IMG/VR virus record: IMGVR_UViG_3300032246_001533
Span: 1 to 64,000 of that record
DNA length: 64,000 bases
Reading direction: 5' to 3' (one strand)
Source: a virus
Below the pieces are notes generated by a model. It saw only the letters and a list, made by a program, of their open reading frames with translations, was not told the DNA's origin and did not search any database. This document shows positions 39,023-48,803 of this stretch, in pieces. The position numbers and the translations under genes are program-made. Within the stretch, counting starts at the first letter, position 1; each line of letters starts with the position of its first letter.

Positions 39023-40000
39023 TTGCAAACAATCAACACCAATAGTCAAGAAAAAATTTATTTAAATGTCTATAATGATGGCATATTAACTCAGGCTACC
39101 GCAACGCCTAGAGTAACTATATATGATGCTGATTCAAGTACATATGCTGCAAATGGTGTTCAAAGCAACACACCTTTATCTGGTTTTAATAATTTAATAG
39201 CACATGATGAAGATGCAGATGGCTCTTATTCATTTTTATTAACTCCAGCAATAACCTCAATAAATAGAGTATTAGAGGTTAGATGGAGCTATTCAATAAA
39301 TGGAATTGCAGTAGTTCAAACAGATTTTTATCAAATTGAAACTCCATATGCAACAGTTGCTGAAGTAAATGATTTTTTAAATTTTGATCCAATTCCCTCA
39401 GACCTTAATTACATAGATCCTGTATTAATATCAAACGCTGAAAAGGTGGCAAGAACTATTATTGAAGGATATACAGGGGTAAAATTTTATAAATATTATG
39501 GCGGACAAGAAATTTATGGAATTGGTGCAAATACAATTCAATTAACAGAAAGAATGATTTCGTTAGATAAAATTTTTGAAAATGAGGTTCTTGTTTATGA
39601 TAGAACATCAAATCCAGTTTATAATACATTTGGATATAATACAGCAATAAGCCCTTCTGGATATCAAATAAGAGTGTGGCAACCAGATTTTGGAAATACT
39701 TGGAACAACGAATTAGATCCAATACATTACATGACTGGAAGATTTAGAGATAATTCACTTTATAGATTTGTGGGTCAAATTGGATATAAATATGTTCCAG
39801 AAGATATTAAAACTGCATGTATGCTTTTAATTCAAGATATAATATCAAATGACTATAATTGGAGAAACAAATATTTGTCAAAGGTTAACCTAAAAGAAAT
39901 TTCATTTGAAATGGCAAAGGGTGCCTTTAATGGTACAGGAAATATTACAGTAGACAATATTCTTGATCAATACCGCAAAACAAATATTGTTATAATATAA
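39023..40000 (+). CDS. Head-to-tail adaptor
   Basis: 325 residues with TTG start 39023 behind AAGGGGGTG. The N-terminal 110 residues form a beta domain. The C-terminal part (TVAEVNDFLNFDPI, then AEKVARTIIEGYTGVKFYKY) is the helical gp6/gp15-type connector that attaches below the portal. The extra N-terminal domain makes it longer than usual. Confidence 0.75.
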   Translation: MQTINTNSQEKIYLNVYNDGILTQATATPRVTIYDADSSTYAANGVQSNTPLSGFNNLIAHDEDADGSYSFLLTPAITSINRVLEVRWSYSINGIAVVQTDFYQIETPYATVAEVNDFLNFDPIPSDLNYIDPVLISNAEKVARTIIEGYTGVKFYKYYGGQEIYGIGANTIQLTERMISLDKIFENEVLVYDRTSNPVYNTFGYNTAISPSGYQIRVWQPDFGNTWNNELDPIHYMTGRFRDNSLYRFVGQIGYKYVPEDIKTACMLLIQDIISNDYNWRNKYLSKVNLKEISFEMAKGAFNGTGNITVDNILDQYRKTNIVII

Positions 40001-40446
40001 TGTTTAACGCATCTTTTGTTGGCTCAATAATGAATATGAAAGCTGATATTTATACTCAGCAAAACACACAAGACCCCAACACTGGACAAATAACAAGGCA
40101 ATGGCAGTATGAATCAACAATTTCATGCAAAATAGAACCAATAAGTTCTTCAGGAACATATGGAACATCACATAATAAAAGTTTTTCTAACGGACAAAAT
40201 TTAGCTTATACTGAAAAAATGCAGCTAATTGTTTATTCAAAAAAGCTTATGAGTAAACGTTGGCGCATACAAAATATAAGAAGTAATGATAATAAACAAG
40301 TTTTTGTTGAAATTGACAAGTATGATGCACCAGATACAATTTTTGAAGTAATATCTTCACATGGAGTTTTAGACCCTTTTGGAAAAATTTCACATTATGT
40401 ATCTAATCTATTAAGAACCGAGTTACAAGATGACAGTCAGTCTTGA
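40000..40446 (+). CDS. Head closure / stopper protein
   Basis: 148 residues. MKADIYTQQNTQDPNTGQIT then RQWQYESTISCKIEPISSSG is typical of small beta-barrel head-tail joining proteins (SPP1 gp16 type). TAATG overlap with the adaptor. It seals the head after packaging. Confidence 0.65.
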   Translation: MFNASFVGSIMNMKADIYTQQNTQDPNTGQITRQWQYESTISCKIEPISSSGTYGTSHNKSFSNGQNLAYTEKMQLIVYSKKLMSKRWRIQNIRSNDNKQVFVEIDKYDAPDTIFEVISSHGVLDPFGKISHYVSNLLRTELQDDSQS

Positions 40447-41149
40447 GGTAGATACAAAGCAACTTGTAAATGAATTGGATGAATTTGTTAATGGAATAAA
40501 AGAATTAACAAAACCTAAAGTTCTTGACAATATATCTAAAGCTGTTTTTACTATAACGGGCAAAAGATTTATGATTGACATTGATAATTATTCAAGAAAA
40601 AATCCTAAAAAAATGCATCATATTTATGAATGGGGAAAAGTAGGTAATTCAAGCGCAAGACTTTTTGTTCTAGAAAGATCATCAATGATTAATGGTAATC
40701 TTACAATAAACACAAATTTTTTACAATCAAGAATGCCTGTCCCAATTGATCCTAAATTGTTATCTCCAGGAAAAACTGGAAAGAGAGTTTCATCAAGAAG
40801 TGTTTTTAGGAATAAAGCAAATATCATGGAATCTGGAACTCCAGTTTCTTTTCAAGCAAAAAGAGTTCTTGCTTTTATGGGAAACAATGAAATAGCATTT
40901 GTTGCACCTGGCACACAGATTAATATTCTTCATCCAGGTGGAATTCAAACAAAAAATGCTTTTGCCTCATATATGGTTGAATGGTATTCAAGAAATGGAC
41001 ATGCAGTTATGGATTCTTCTGGGTTTTATGAGAAAATATCTAATGCGGTTGCAAAAGCACTAAATACTAAAAAGGGCGGTGCAGCTCAAGTAAGATCTGC
41101 AGTATTTGAAGTTACAAATTCAATAGATAGTGGGGTAATAATTAAATGA
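40430..41149 (+). CDS. Tail completion protein (HK97 gp10-like)
   Basis: 239 residues. MTVSLEVDTKQLVNELDEFV then a helix and a central HPGGIQTKNAF place it with HK97 gp10-type tail components, although longer than the 120-150 usual. It overlaps both neighbours, in the normal position between stopper and tail terminator. Confidence 0.65.
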   Translation: MTVSLEVDTKQLVNELDEFVNGIKELTKPKVLDNISKAVFTITGKRFMIDIDNYSRKNPKKMHHIYEWGKVGNSSARLFVLERSSMINGNLTINTNFLQSRMPVPIDPKLLSPGKTGKRVSSRSVFRNKANIMESGTPVSFQAKRVLAFMGNNEIAFVAPGTQINILHPGGIQTKNAFASYMVEWYSRNGHAVMDSSGFYEKISNAVAKALNTKKGGAAQVRSAVFEVTNSIDSGVIIK

Positions 41150-41673
41150 CAGCTAACTACTCATATTTTGCTGTAACAGATGTTCGTAATTTAATATGGG
41201 AAGAATTAAAGAATTATGGAATCTTAGATGAGCAAGATTACTATGCTGATGGATTTTCATACCCATTAATACCAATTATTCCATCTCAACAGGTTCCAGA
41301 ATTTAATAATTTACTACCAGGTAAAACCTATATTACATATGATGTTGTACAAAAAAACTATGGTGTTCAATGGTGGATTTCCCAAGAAGACATGATTATG
41401 CAGATTATATCAAGAAACAATTCACAGATTATGACAATATCTAATTTTTTGACCGACCTATTTAGAAGATATGAAAAAACGGCAGTAGATATCAATGCCC
41501 AAATACCAGACTCTAGCCCATTTAAATTTTTGTATTTTAGGCTTGAATCAGCCAACCCAATTCAACCTTTTGAAGATGAAGGTGGATTTATGAGCGGGGA
41601 TTTTGTAATTAACTATTCCTATACTCGTCAAGTAGATGAAGGAACAGTAGCCAATACAGGCAGATTTTTGTAA
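41146..41673 (+). CDS. Tail terminator
   Basis: 175 residues. TDVRNLIWEELKNYGILDEQ, then KTYITYDVVQKNYGVQWWIS. The place just before the major tail protein and the helix-strand layout are those of tail terminator (gpU-like) proteins that cap the tail tube. ATGA overlap with the upstream gene. Confidence 0.6.
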   Translation: MTANYSYFAVTDVRNLIWEELKNYGILDEQDYYADGFSYPLIPIIPSQQVPEFNNLLPGKTYITYDVVQKNYGVQWWISQEDMIMQIISRNNSQIMTISNFLTDLFRRYEKTAVDINAQIPDSSPFKFLYFRLESANPIQPFEDEGGFMSGDFVINYSYTRQVDEGTVANTGRFL

Positions 41674-41770
41674 ATTTGATTTATTTAGCTTTAATGCTAT
41701 GCTTTTACATGAGGAAGTAACTAGTTTTAATCTTTGTTTTAATTAAATAAAATAAGGTGGTGAAATAAAA

Positions 41771-42556
41771 ATGGCTTTAAATACAAAAAATGTAATAGTT
41801 GGCGCAGCAGACTTATTCATATCAGTTGGCAACAGCGGAAACGCAGCAGGTCGCCCAGCTACTAACAAAGCAGCTCTGACTACTTTGTTAGGAACAAATA
41901 CATCAGCACGTACTGGCTTGTTATCAAGCGCAGCTTACCGTGAAGTTGGATTTACAAATACAGGACTTGAAGTTTCATATGAGCCTTCATACGGCGAAGT
42001 AATGGTTGATCAACTTCTTGATGCAGCCCGTCTATTTAAGCAAACACTTAAAGTTATGCTAAAGACAGAGCTTACAGAAGCAACTCTTGAAAACATGCAG
42101 TTCTCATGGGGACAGCTAGATAACGTTTATGTAACAGATTCAGCAGGAACATCTATTGTTAACGTTCCAACACTTGTTAACAATGATTCTGCTGTTAACA
42201 CTACACCAGATACACCAGCAGCTGTATTAAATATGGCAGCAGGCGCACTTGGTGATGCACCAGTAGAGCGTGTTATCATTGCAGTAGGACAAGCTCCTGC
42301 TCAAATTGGAACATCAGCAAACATTGGAAACCCAGGTGGATCAACTGGCGTTGGAACTACAACATCAGTTAACCGTCAAAAAGAACGTGTTTATGTAGCA
42401 CGTCGTGTTGTTTCTATTGATACAACTGCACACTCTCTAAAGCGTGATTCAGCAACAGTATTCCCAATTAGTTTCCGTTGCTTACCAGATTCAGACCCAC
42501 AATACGCGGGTTCAGAGTACGGTGTAGTAATTGATCGTGTTTACGGAACAGTCTAA
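41771..42556 (+). CDS. Major tail protein
   Basis: 261 residues starting MALNTKNVIVGAADLFISVG. GLEVSYEPSYGEVMVDQLLD and a FRCLPDSDPQYAGSEYG end are those of actinophage tail-tube subunits. Codon use (CGT, AAC) and the leader AAGGTGGTGAAATAAAA are like the capsid gene. A terminator follows at once. Confidence 0.88.
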   Translation: MALNTKNVIVGAADLFISVGNSGNAAGRPATNKAALTTLLGTNTSARTGLLSSAAYREVGFTNTGLEVSYEPSYGEVMVDQLLDAARLFKQTLKVMLKTELTEATLENMQFSWGQLDNVYVTDSAGTSIVNVPTLVNNDSAVNTTPDTPAAVLNMAAGALGDAPVERVIIAVGQAPAQIGTSANIGNPGGSTGVGTTTSVNRQKERVYVARRVVSIDTTAHSLKRDSATVFPISFRCLPDSDPQYAGSEYGVVIDRVYGTV

Positions 42557-42578
42557 CAATTAAATAACAACTTAATAA

Positions 42579-42621
42579 AATTTGAAGCCCCCTTCAGCAA
42601 TGGAGGGGGCCTTGAATTTGT
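42579..42621 (+). terminator. Terminator after major tail protein
   Basis: GCCCCCT/AGGGGGC core extended by AAATTTGAA and its partner (15 of 16 paired with wobbles), followed by GTCTATACC. Strong stem, poor U-run. Confidence 0.65.
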
Positions 42622-42639
42622 CTATACCCACAATATTGG

Positions 42640-42645
42640 TATAAT
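42640..42645 (+). promoter_or_regulatory. Extended -10 promoter
   Basis: TGGTATAAT with TTGTCT 16 bases before it. AGAGGAG lies 5 bases before the TTG at 42672. Confidence 0.65.
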
Positions 42646-42671
42646 TTAACTAACTAACAGAGGAGCTACAA

Positions 42672-43007
42672 TTGGCAACAACAGTATATGACATAGTAGA
42701 AATTCAATTATCAGATGGTTCAACTTTATCTTTGAAACCGCTTCCATTGAAGCATTTAAAAAAGTTTATGACCGTAATAAGATCTATTGATTCTAACCCA
42801 GATGCAACAGAAGATGATGCAATGGATATCTTTATTAAAGCAGCAATGGTTTGCCTTGAAGTATTTAAGCCAGAGCTTTCAACAGACCTAGAAAAATTTG
42901 AAAGCGTTATAGAGGTACCTACAATGATGAAAATTCTTGAAGTTTGTGGTGGCTTAAAGCTAACAGACTCAAACCTGCTCGGAGCGGGACTAGTTGGGAC
43001 GAACTAG
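42672..43007 (+). CDS. Tail assembly chaperone, short form
   Basis: 111 residues with TTG start. The product is acidic and helical (KSIDSNPDATEDDAMDIFIK-like) and lies between the tail tube and the tape measure, where all long-tailed phages have gpG-type chaperones. It coats the tape measure during tail assembly. A second frame at 42941-43291, in -1 phase, is its expected extension. Confidence 0.75.
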   Translation: MATTVYDIVEIQLSDGSTLSLKPLPLKHLKKFMTVIRSIDSNPDATEDDAMDIFIKAAMVCLEVFKPELSTDLEKFESVIEVPTMMKILEVCGGLKLTDSNLLGAGLVGTN

Positions 43008-43291
43008 ACCTACGCTCTCTAGAGTCCGAGGTATTTTTAACTGGTCACTGGAAAAACTTTGATGAATTAGAAAGTAGTCTTTCTCTTGAAGAATTAATGG
43101 CAATCATTGAAGCTATCAGGAATAAAGACAATAATGATAAAAAGTTTTTAGCAGCAGTAAATGGCGTGGATTTAGAAGAAGAAAAAGAATCTGGAAACGT
43201 AGAAGATTTAAATGATAAAAAATCTGCTGCAGAAGAAGGATTTGGAATTAACGAAGGTCTAGATTTTATGCAAATGGAGGTGGATGAATAA
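42941..43291 (+). CDS. Tail chaperone extension by -1 frameshift
   Basis: About 115 codons, open in the -1 frame from 42941, encode an acidic helical tail (ELESSLSLEELMAIIEAIRN, GNVEDLNDKKSAAEEG). No ribosome site fits a separate start. The slip must lie between 42941 and 43007. Possible sites are A-AAG at 42956-42959 and G-GGA at 42986-42989. No canonical X-XXY-YYZ heptamer is present. It ends in a TAATG overlap with the tape measure. Confidence 0.65.
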   Translation, partial: SLWWLKANRLKPARSGTSWDELDLRSLESEVFLTGHWKNFDELESSLSLEELMAIIEAIRNKDNNDKKFLAAVNGVDLEEEKESGNVEDLNDKKSAAEEGFGINEGLDFMQMEVDE

Positions 43292-46200
43292 TGGCAAGAA
43301 TAGAGCTAAATATAGTAGCACTTGGAGATTTTTCTTCAGTAGATGCTCAGATAAAAGCTCTTCAAGCCCAAGTCGTCGCCTTAAATAAAAATATTGCTGG
43401 AGTGGGATTAAGTAGCAATTTAACAAAAGAACTTAATTCTGCATCAGCAGCATTTTCAAATACTCTATTATCAACAGGTCAGTTTACAAAATCAACAGTA
43501 CAACTTACAACAGAAACTCAAAAATTTGGTCAAGCCCTAGAAAAAGGAAAACTTTCTTTAAAACAATATTATGATATTGTTAGCAAAAACTCTGGTTCAG
43601 CAACAAATAGTGTTAAGCAACTTGCAATAGAACAAACTAAACTTCAAAACTCTGTTATTATGTCAGATCCTTCAAAAAAAGGATTTTATTCAGTATTTAC
43701 TCCAACAACAATTAATCAAATTGCAGATGCAACAAAGATTGCTGCAAATCAACAAAATATTTATAATATTGCAGTAAACAAAGGAACGCAAGAATTAATT
43801 AACTGGGGTAAAAATACTCAATGGGCAGGACGTCAGTTAACAGTTGGCTTATCTGTTCCACTTATGATATTTGGAAACCAAGCTGCAACAACATTTAAAG
43901 AATTAAATGAGCAACTTGTTAGGTTGCAAAAAGTTTATGGAAATGGAATTGTAGCTCCTTCAAAAACAGAAATTGATTCAATTTCAAAAGATGTAACAAA
44001 TCTTGCAAAGACCTTAGCTTCATCAATGGGCATTGCAGTTAAAGACACAGCAGCAATGGCAGCGGATCTGGCAGCAACTGGAAAAACTGGAAACGATTTA
44101 GTTGTTGCAACAAGAGAAGCAATGCGTTTGTCTAAGTTGGGTGAGCTTGATACACAAGCTGCAATGCAAGCAACAGTTTCTTTACAAAATGTTTATAAAT
44201 TAAGTACAGAAGATTTAACAAAATCAATTAATTTTCTTAACGCAGTAGAAAACCAAACATCAACAAGTTTACAAGATTTAGTTGATGGAATTCCTCGTGT
44301 GGGTCCAATTGTACAACAATTAGGTGGATCATTTAAAGATACTGCAGTAATGATGGTTGCAATGAAAGAAGCTGGTGTTCCAGCAGCACAATCTGCAAAC
44401 GCAATTAAATCAGCATTAGCCTCACTTATAAATCCAACTAAAGCAGCTCGTGACGCATTTGGAGAATACAATATTAACTTAGCTGGTATTGCAAAAGTAA
44501 CAAATGGAAATCCAGTTCAAATGTTTCTTCTATTACAAAAAGCATTAAAAGATATTGAGCCACTAGCGCAATCACAGTTAATTGAAAAGTTATTTGGTAA
44601 ATTTCAACAGGCAAGAATTCAAGCTCTTGTAACAAATTTGGGTGCAGCAACAAGTCAAACAAAAACTGCCTTTGATTTGATGAGTGCAAATAGTCAACAA
44701 CTCTCCACCCTAGCAGAAAAAGAAATGAAAACCGCCACAGAATCAGTAAGTGGAAAATATAAAATAGCTCTTGAAACTTTTAGGGCAAATCTTATACCAG
44801 TAGGCGAAAAAATTGTTGAAATTACAACATCTTTACTTAATTTTGGAAATTCGGTAGCAGATGTTTTTGGTAAACTGCCAGGACCAATGAAATCAATTCT
44901 TGGAATAGCAGCAATTGGAACAGTTTTTGCTGGTCCAATAATCATGTTAACTGGCTTAATGGCAAACTTTATTGGATACATAACAAAAGCAGTATTTAAT
45001 TTAAAACAATTAGCAACAGGTGGCAAAACTCTTGGACAACTTTTAACGCCAGAAATAATTGCATCTCAACAAGCAGCACAATTATTTGGAACTGGAATTT
45101 TAAATGATGTTGAAGCAGTTAGCTTATTAAATCAAGCTATTAAAAACTTAACAGTAACAATGCAGGGATTAGTTGGGACAATGGAGGCATCTGCAGGGCT
45201 TTCAGCTGTTGCAGGAGCAGCAGCTACTCGTGGAGTACCAAATAACCTTAGAAACCCATTTAGACCACCAGGCATGGCAGCAGGAGGGTATGTACCAGGA
45301 ACTGGCAATACTGATTCATTCCCAGCACTTCTTATGCCAGGTGAAGCAGTTATTCCAAAAGGACCTGCACAACAATATCAATCATTTATTTCTTCAATGA
45401 TAGATGGAAAATTGCCAAAATTTGAAGAAGGCACACCATATGCTAAAAGGTTTGGCAATATATTTGGTCCAAATGCAAAACAATTTGAAAGCAAAACTTA
45501 TCTAGGTGGTGGCTCTACAAATGAAGGTTATTTGTCAAACGTAACAGGCACACATAATTTAATTATGCAACAAATTGCAGAAAGAAAAGCAGAAGCAGAA
45601 GCATTAAAAAATATAGAAACAGCAGGATCCGCACCTCTTAGATTTTATGGTGGAACAAGAAATGGTCAACCAACTACAGAAAGACCAGCAGAACTTCAAG
45701 GCGCAGCTCAAATGTCACTTGAAATGCATGGCTTACCAGGTGAAAGAGATAAGCTCCAAGCAATAGTAGAAGCAGCAATTGCTAAATATGATTTAACAGG
45801 ATCTCAAGCATCTAATATTTCTGGGGATCATTTATTAAACCTTGGGCACGTTCAAGGTGCAGAATATGAAGAGTATAAAGGTGCAAAAAGAAAAGTTTGG
45901 GAAGCATCAAACTTAAGAACAACATCAGGAGCCGAGAATAAAGGTTTTGAATATTTAAATCGTTCTGGCCCGCTTGGAGATTCATTCCGATCAGCACTTG
46001 GAAATACTTTTGGAGCAAAAGAACCAGGTGGCGCAGAGGCAGCAGCAGCTATTGCAGCAGGAAGACAACCTTTAACAAAACTTGAACAATCAATTTTTAT
46101 ACAAGCAATTAATGCGCTTGAGCACCAAGTTTCAAGAGGAGCGTTAAAAAATTATCCAGCTTTAAAAACAGCATACGTTGCAAGAGATGTTATGCAAGCA

Positions 46201-48288
46201 AGAGTAAATGGAAATCAAGGTTTAACGCAAGATTTATCTACGCTTATAATTAGCGACAAAGTTATTGCTCAAGCAACTGTAAAAAATAAAGCTGCAGGAA
46301 AGAAAATTGGAGCAGCAGTAGAACAAGGCGTTAAGGAACAGCTTGGAATTAGAAGTCCATCAACAAAAGGAATCTTAATTGGAGAAAGCATTGATCAAGG
46401 AATAAAAATAGGACTTGAAAAGGGTGCGCCACAAGTTTATGCTGAAGCAGAAAAAATTGGTGCATCAACTTATGAATCAATGGCAAAAGAATCAACTGGA
46501 AATGGAAGATTTTCTAGATTAAGAAGTCTTGCTATGAAGCCAAATGGCGGAATGAACATGCTTGGAAGATTTGGTACTGGAAGCGCAATGATGATGGCAG
46601 CACCTATGTTAACATCAATGCTTCCTCAAAATGCAGCAACAAATGCGATATCAACTACATCAAGTTTTGCTGGAATGGGCATGATGTTTGGTGGATATGG
46701 TGCAGCAGCAGGAGCTGCAATAGGTCTTGCAACAAGTGGTATAAAGCTTTTAATTGAAATGGAAAAACAGCATAAAGCAGAAGCAACAGCAACATTTACT
46801 GCAAGTGCATCAGCTGTAAAAATGTTTGGCGGAGCCGTTGCTGGAGCAACAACTCCAACTGGAAATCTAGACTCAGTACTAGATTCATTACTTCCTAAAA
46901 CTCAAAAAACAGTAGATGCAGTACAAAGCTTTGTTACTGAAATTAATAAACTTAAAAAAGATGACCCTATGTCAATTATACTTAAAAAAGTAAAAGATGC
47001 ATCAGACTCAGACAGCGCTGGAAAAATTGCTAGAGCTTTTGCTACAACACAAATGGCAATTAATGGAATGAATCCAGAACAAGCACAAAAAATGATTGAT
47101 CTTTATATGGCAGCAGCAGGATATAGTGGCGCTTCTGTACAAGCTCCAACAACCGAATCTGCAACAAAGAAATTTTTGGATAATGCAAATAAAGAAACTT
47201 ATAAGCTTATACCAACAAGAGGTGGCGTAGCAAGAATAGCAACGGGACAAGAAGTTGATGCTAAAGCAGTTAAAGACTTAGTAAACGTAGTGACAACTGC
47301 ATCTCCAAATTTTGCACAATATAAGAGTCAGCTTGATGGAATTGCAGCAAGTAAAAACAATACAGTTCAAGCAACACAAAAATATGCTTCTGCCATTAGA
47401 AAAGAAAATCCAGAACTAGCAACAAATATTGTTTCTCTTGCAAAAATGAAATTAAATCTTTCTGAAATTACTCCAGTTCTTACTTTAATGTCTAAAAATC
47501 CAAAATCTCCATTGCTTACTCAAGTATTAGAAGCAGCACAAAAAGGTGATACTGCTGGTCTTGCAAAAGGACTGGGTTTAGTAAACACAGAACTAGAAAA
47601 ATTATTTAAGTTAAATCCAAGCGGTGTTCCTGGCACACCAGATGTTCCAACGGGCTACACTGATCCATCTGCAAAAGTTACAGCAAAGTATAAAGATTTA
47701 ATTAACTTTGAAAATAAAAGAATATCTTTGCTTGAAAAAACAAACACATTGATGAATCAACAAAATCAAGCAGCACAAGACGCAATTGATTTAGCAACAA
47801 AACAAACAGATTTACAAGGACAGATTAGAAAAGCAATTGCAGGTGGAGATTATTTACAGGCAAATATGCTAAGACAACAGATGGCTGGAAATGTTGATGC
47901 TTATAATCAAAAAATAGTTGCAAATAAAAATGATAATACTATATCAACTTTAAGACAACAACTTGCAGATTTTCAAGATCAACTTGCACAAGGTAAAGAT
48001 CCAGGTAAGAAAGCTGCAGCTCAATTAAAGGCTAATACACTGGCTGCATCAATAGAAAAATATCAAGTTGGCTCAGTTACAATGCCTTCAGCGGTGTCCT
48101 ATGGCCCTACAACACAGCTAGGAAGTTCATCAAATAATGTACCAGCAATAAATGTTGTAGTAAATGCAAATGGTTTAAGCCCAGATCAAGCTACAATAGT
48201 TGCAAGAAATGCAATAGAAAAAGCATTAAGCGATGCGGGAATTAAAGCAAGCGCATCAGCTAGAAAAACATCTGTAGGAGGCAAATAA
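43291..48288 (+). CDS. Tape measure protein
   Basis: 1665 residues, by far the longest gene. N-terminal coiled coil (SSVDAQIKALQAQVVALNKN), PhageMin_Tail-like domain at about 180-460, hydrophobic stretch ILGIAAIGTVFAGPIIMLTG near 530-560, then GGYVPGTGNTDSFPALLMPG and EAVIPKG near 675. The C-terminal part again has coiled coil and hydrophobic segments. Length sets the tail at roughly 230-250 nm by the 0.15 nm per residue rule. It also leads DNA through the membrane. Confidence 0.92.
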   Translation: MARIELNIVALGDFSSVDAQIKALQAQVVALNKNIAGVGLSSNLTKELNSASAAFSNTLLSTGQFTKSTVQLTTETQKFGQALEKGKLSLKQYYDIVSKNSGSATNSVKQLAIEQTKLQNSVIMSDPSKKGFYSVFTPTTINQIADATKIAANQQNIYNIAVNKGTQELINWGKNTQWAGRQLTVGLSVPLMIFGNQAATTFKELNEQLVRLQKVYGNGIVAPSKTEIDSISKDVTNLAKTLASSMGIAVKDTAAMAADLAATGKTGNDLVVATREAMRLSKLGELDTQAAMQATVSLQNVYKLSTEDLTKSINFLNAVENQTSTSLQDLVDGIPRVGPIVQQLGGSFKDTAVMMVAMKEAGVPAAQSANAIKSALASLINPTKAARDAFGEYNINLAGIAKVTNGNPVQMFLLLQKALKDIEPLAQSQLIEKLFGKFQQARIQALVTNLGAATSQTKTAFDLMSANSQQLSTLAEKEMKTATESVSGKYKIALETFRANLIPVGEKIVEITTSLLNFGNSVADVFGKLPGPMKSILGIAAIGTVFAGPIIMLTGLMANFIGYITKAVFNLKQLATGGKTLGQLLTPEIIASQQAAQLFGTGILNDVEAVSLLNQAIKNLTVTMQGLVGTMEASAGLSAVAGAAATRGVPNNLRNPFRPPGMAAGGYVPGTGNTDSFPALLMPGEAVIPKGPAQQYQSFISSMIDGKLPKFEEGTPYAKRFGNIFGPNAKQFESKTYLGGGSTNEGYLSNVTGTHNLIMQQIAERKAEAEALKNIETAGSAPLRFYGGTRNGQPTTERPAELQGAAQMSLEMHGLPGERDKLQAIVEAAIAKYDLTGSQASNISGDHLLNLGHVQGAEYEEYKGAKRKVWEASNLRTTSGAENKGFEYLNRSGPLGDSFRSALGNTFGAKEPGGAEAAAAIAAGRQPLTKLEQSIFIQAINALEHQVSRGALKNYPALKTAYVARDVMQARVNGNQGLTQDLSTLIISDKVIAQATVKNKAAGKKIGAAVEQGVKEQLGIRSPSTKGILIGESIDQGIKIGLEKGAPQVYAEAEKIGASTYESMAKESTGNGRFSRLRSLAMKPNGGMNMLGRFGTGSAMMMAAPMLTSMLPQNAATNAISTTSSFAGMGMMFGGYGAAAGAAIGLATSGIKLLIEMEKQHKAEATATFTASASAVKMFGGAVAGATTPTGNLDSVLDSLLPKTQKTVDAVQSFVTEINKLKKDDPMSIILKKVKDASDSDSAGKIARAFATTQMAINGMNPEQAQKMIDLYMAAAGYSGASVQAPTTESATKKFLDNANKETYKLIPTRGGVARIATGQEVDAKAVKDLVNVVTTASPNFAQYKSQLDGIAASKNNTVQATQKYASAIRKENPELATNIVSLAKMKLNLSEITPVLTLMSKNPKSPLLTQVLEAAQKGDTAGLAKGLGLVNTELEKLFKLNPSGVPGTPDVPTGYTDPSAKVTAKYKDLINFENKRISLLEKTNTLMNQQNQAAQDAIDLATKQTDLQGQIRKAIAGGDYLQANMLRQQMAGNVDAYNQKIVANKNDNTISTLRQQLADFQDQLAQGKDPGKKAAAQLKANTLAASIEKYQVGSVTMPSAVSYGPTTQLGSSSNNVPAINVVVNANGLSPDQATIVARNAIEKALSDAGIKASASARKTSVGGK

Positions 48289-48803
48289 TGCAAATACAAT
48301 CAGGCATACAAGTTTCACTAGATGGCACAACATGGTATAAACTAACAGACCACAATCGTGAGCCCTTTAAAATTGGATATGAAGTTATTGATAAAACAAG
48401 CCGTATGGCAGATGGAACCTTAAGAAGATATGTTATTGCAAGAAAACATAAAGTTACAGCATCTTGGAAAATGACAACAACTTTAGATTCTGATGCAATT
48501 GATTATGTTTCTACAGATTCAACATCAGGAAAAGCAGGAGCATGGATGAAATCTTTTTATGAAACAAATGTGTTTTTTCCAGTATACTTAAAATTAATAA
48601 ATGCAGCAACAGATCTTAATACACCAGGCTCATATCCAGATGGCACTACATATTATTCTTCAAAAGATGCTTCTTCAGAAGCTATTATATATCAAACATA
48701 TATAACTGGCTTTGACTATGAAGTTGTAAAAAGAAGCGTGGGTGGAAATCAAAATAACGGTAGAGACTTAGTAAATATAAGTATAGAATTTACGGAGGTA
48801 TAA
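48288..48803 (+). CDS. Distal tail protein candidate
   Basis: 171 residues. MQIQSGIQVSLDGTTWYKLT then RYVIARKHKVTASWKMTTTL; a beta-rich chain, directly past the tape measure. The usual Dit protein occupies this place. Overlaps both neighbours by one base. Confidence 0.55.
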   Translation: MQIQSGIQVSLDGTTWYKLTDHNREPFKIGYEVIDKTSRMADGTLRRYVIARKHKVTASWKMTTTLDSDAIDYVSTDSTSGKAGAWMKSFYETNVFFPVYLKLINAATDLNTPGSYPDGTTYYSSKDASSEAIIYQTYITGFDYEVVKRSVGGNQNNGRDLVNISIEFTEV

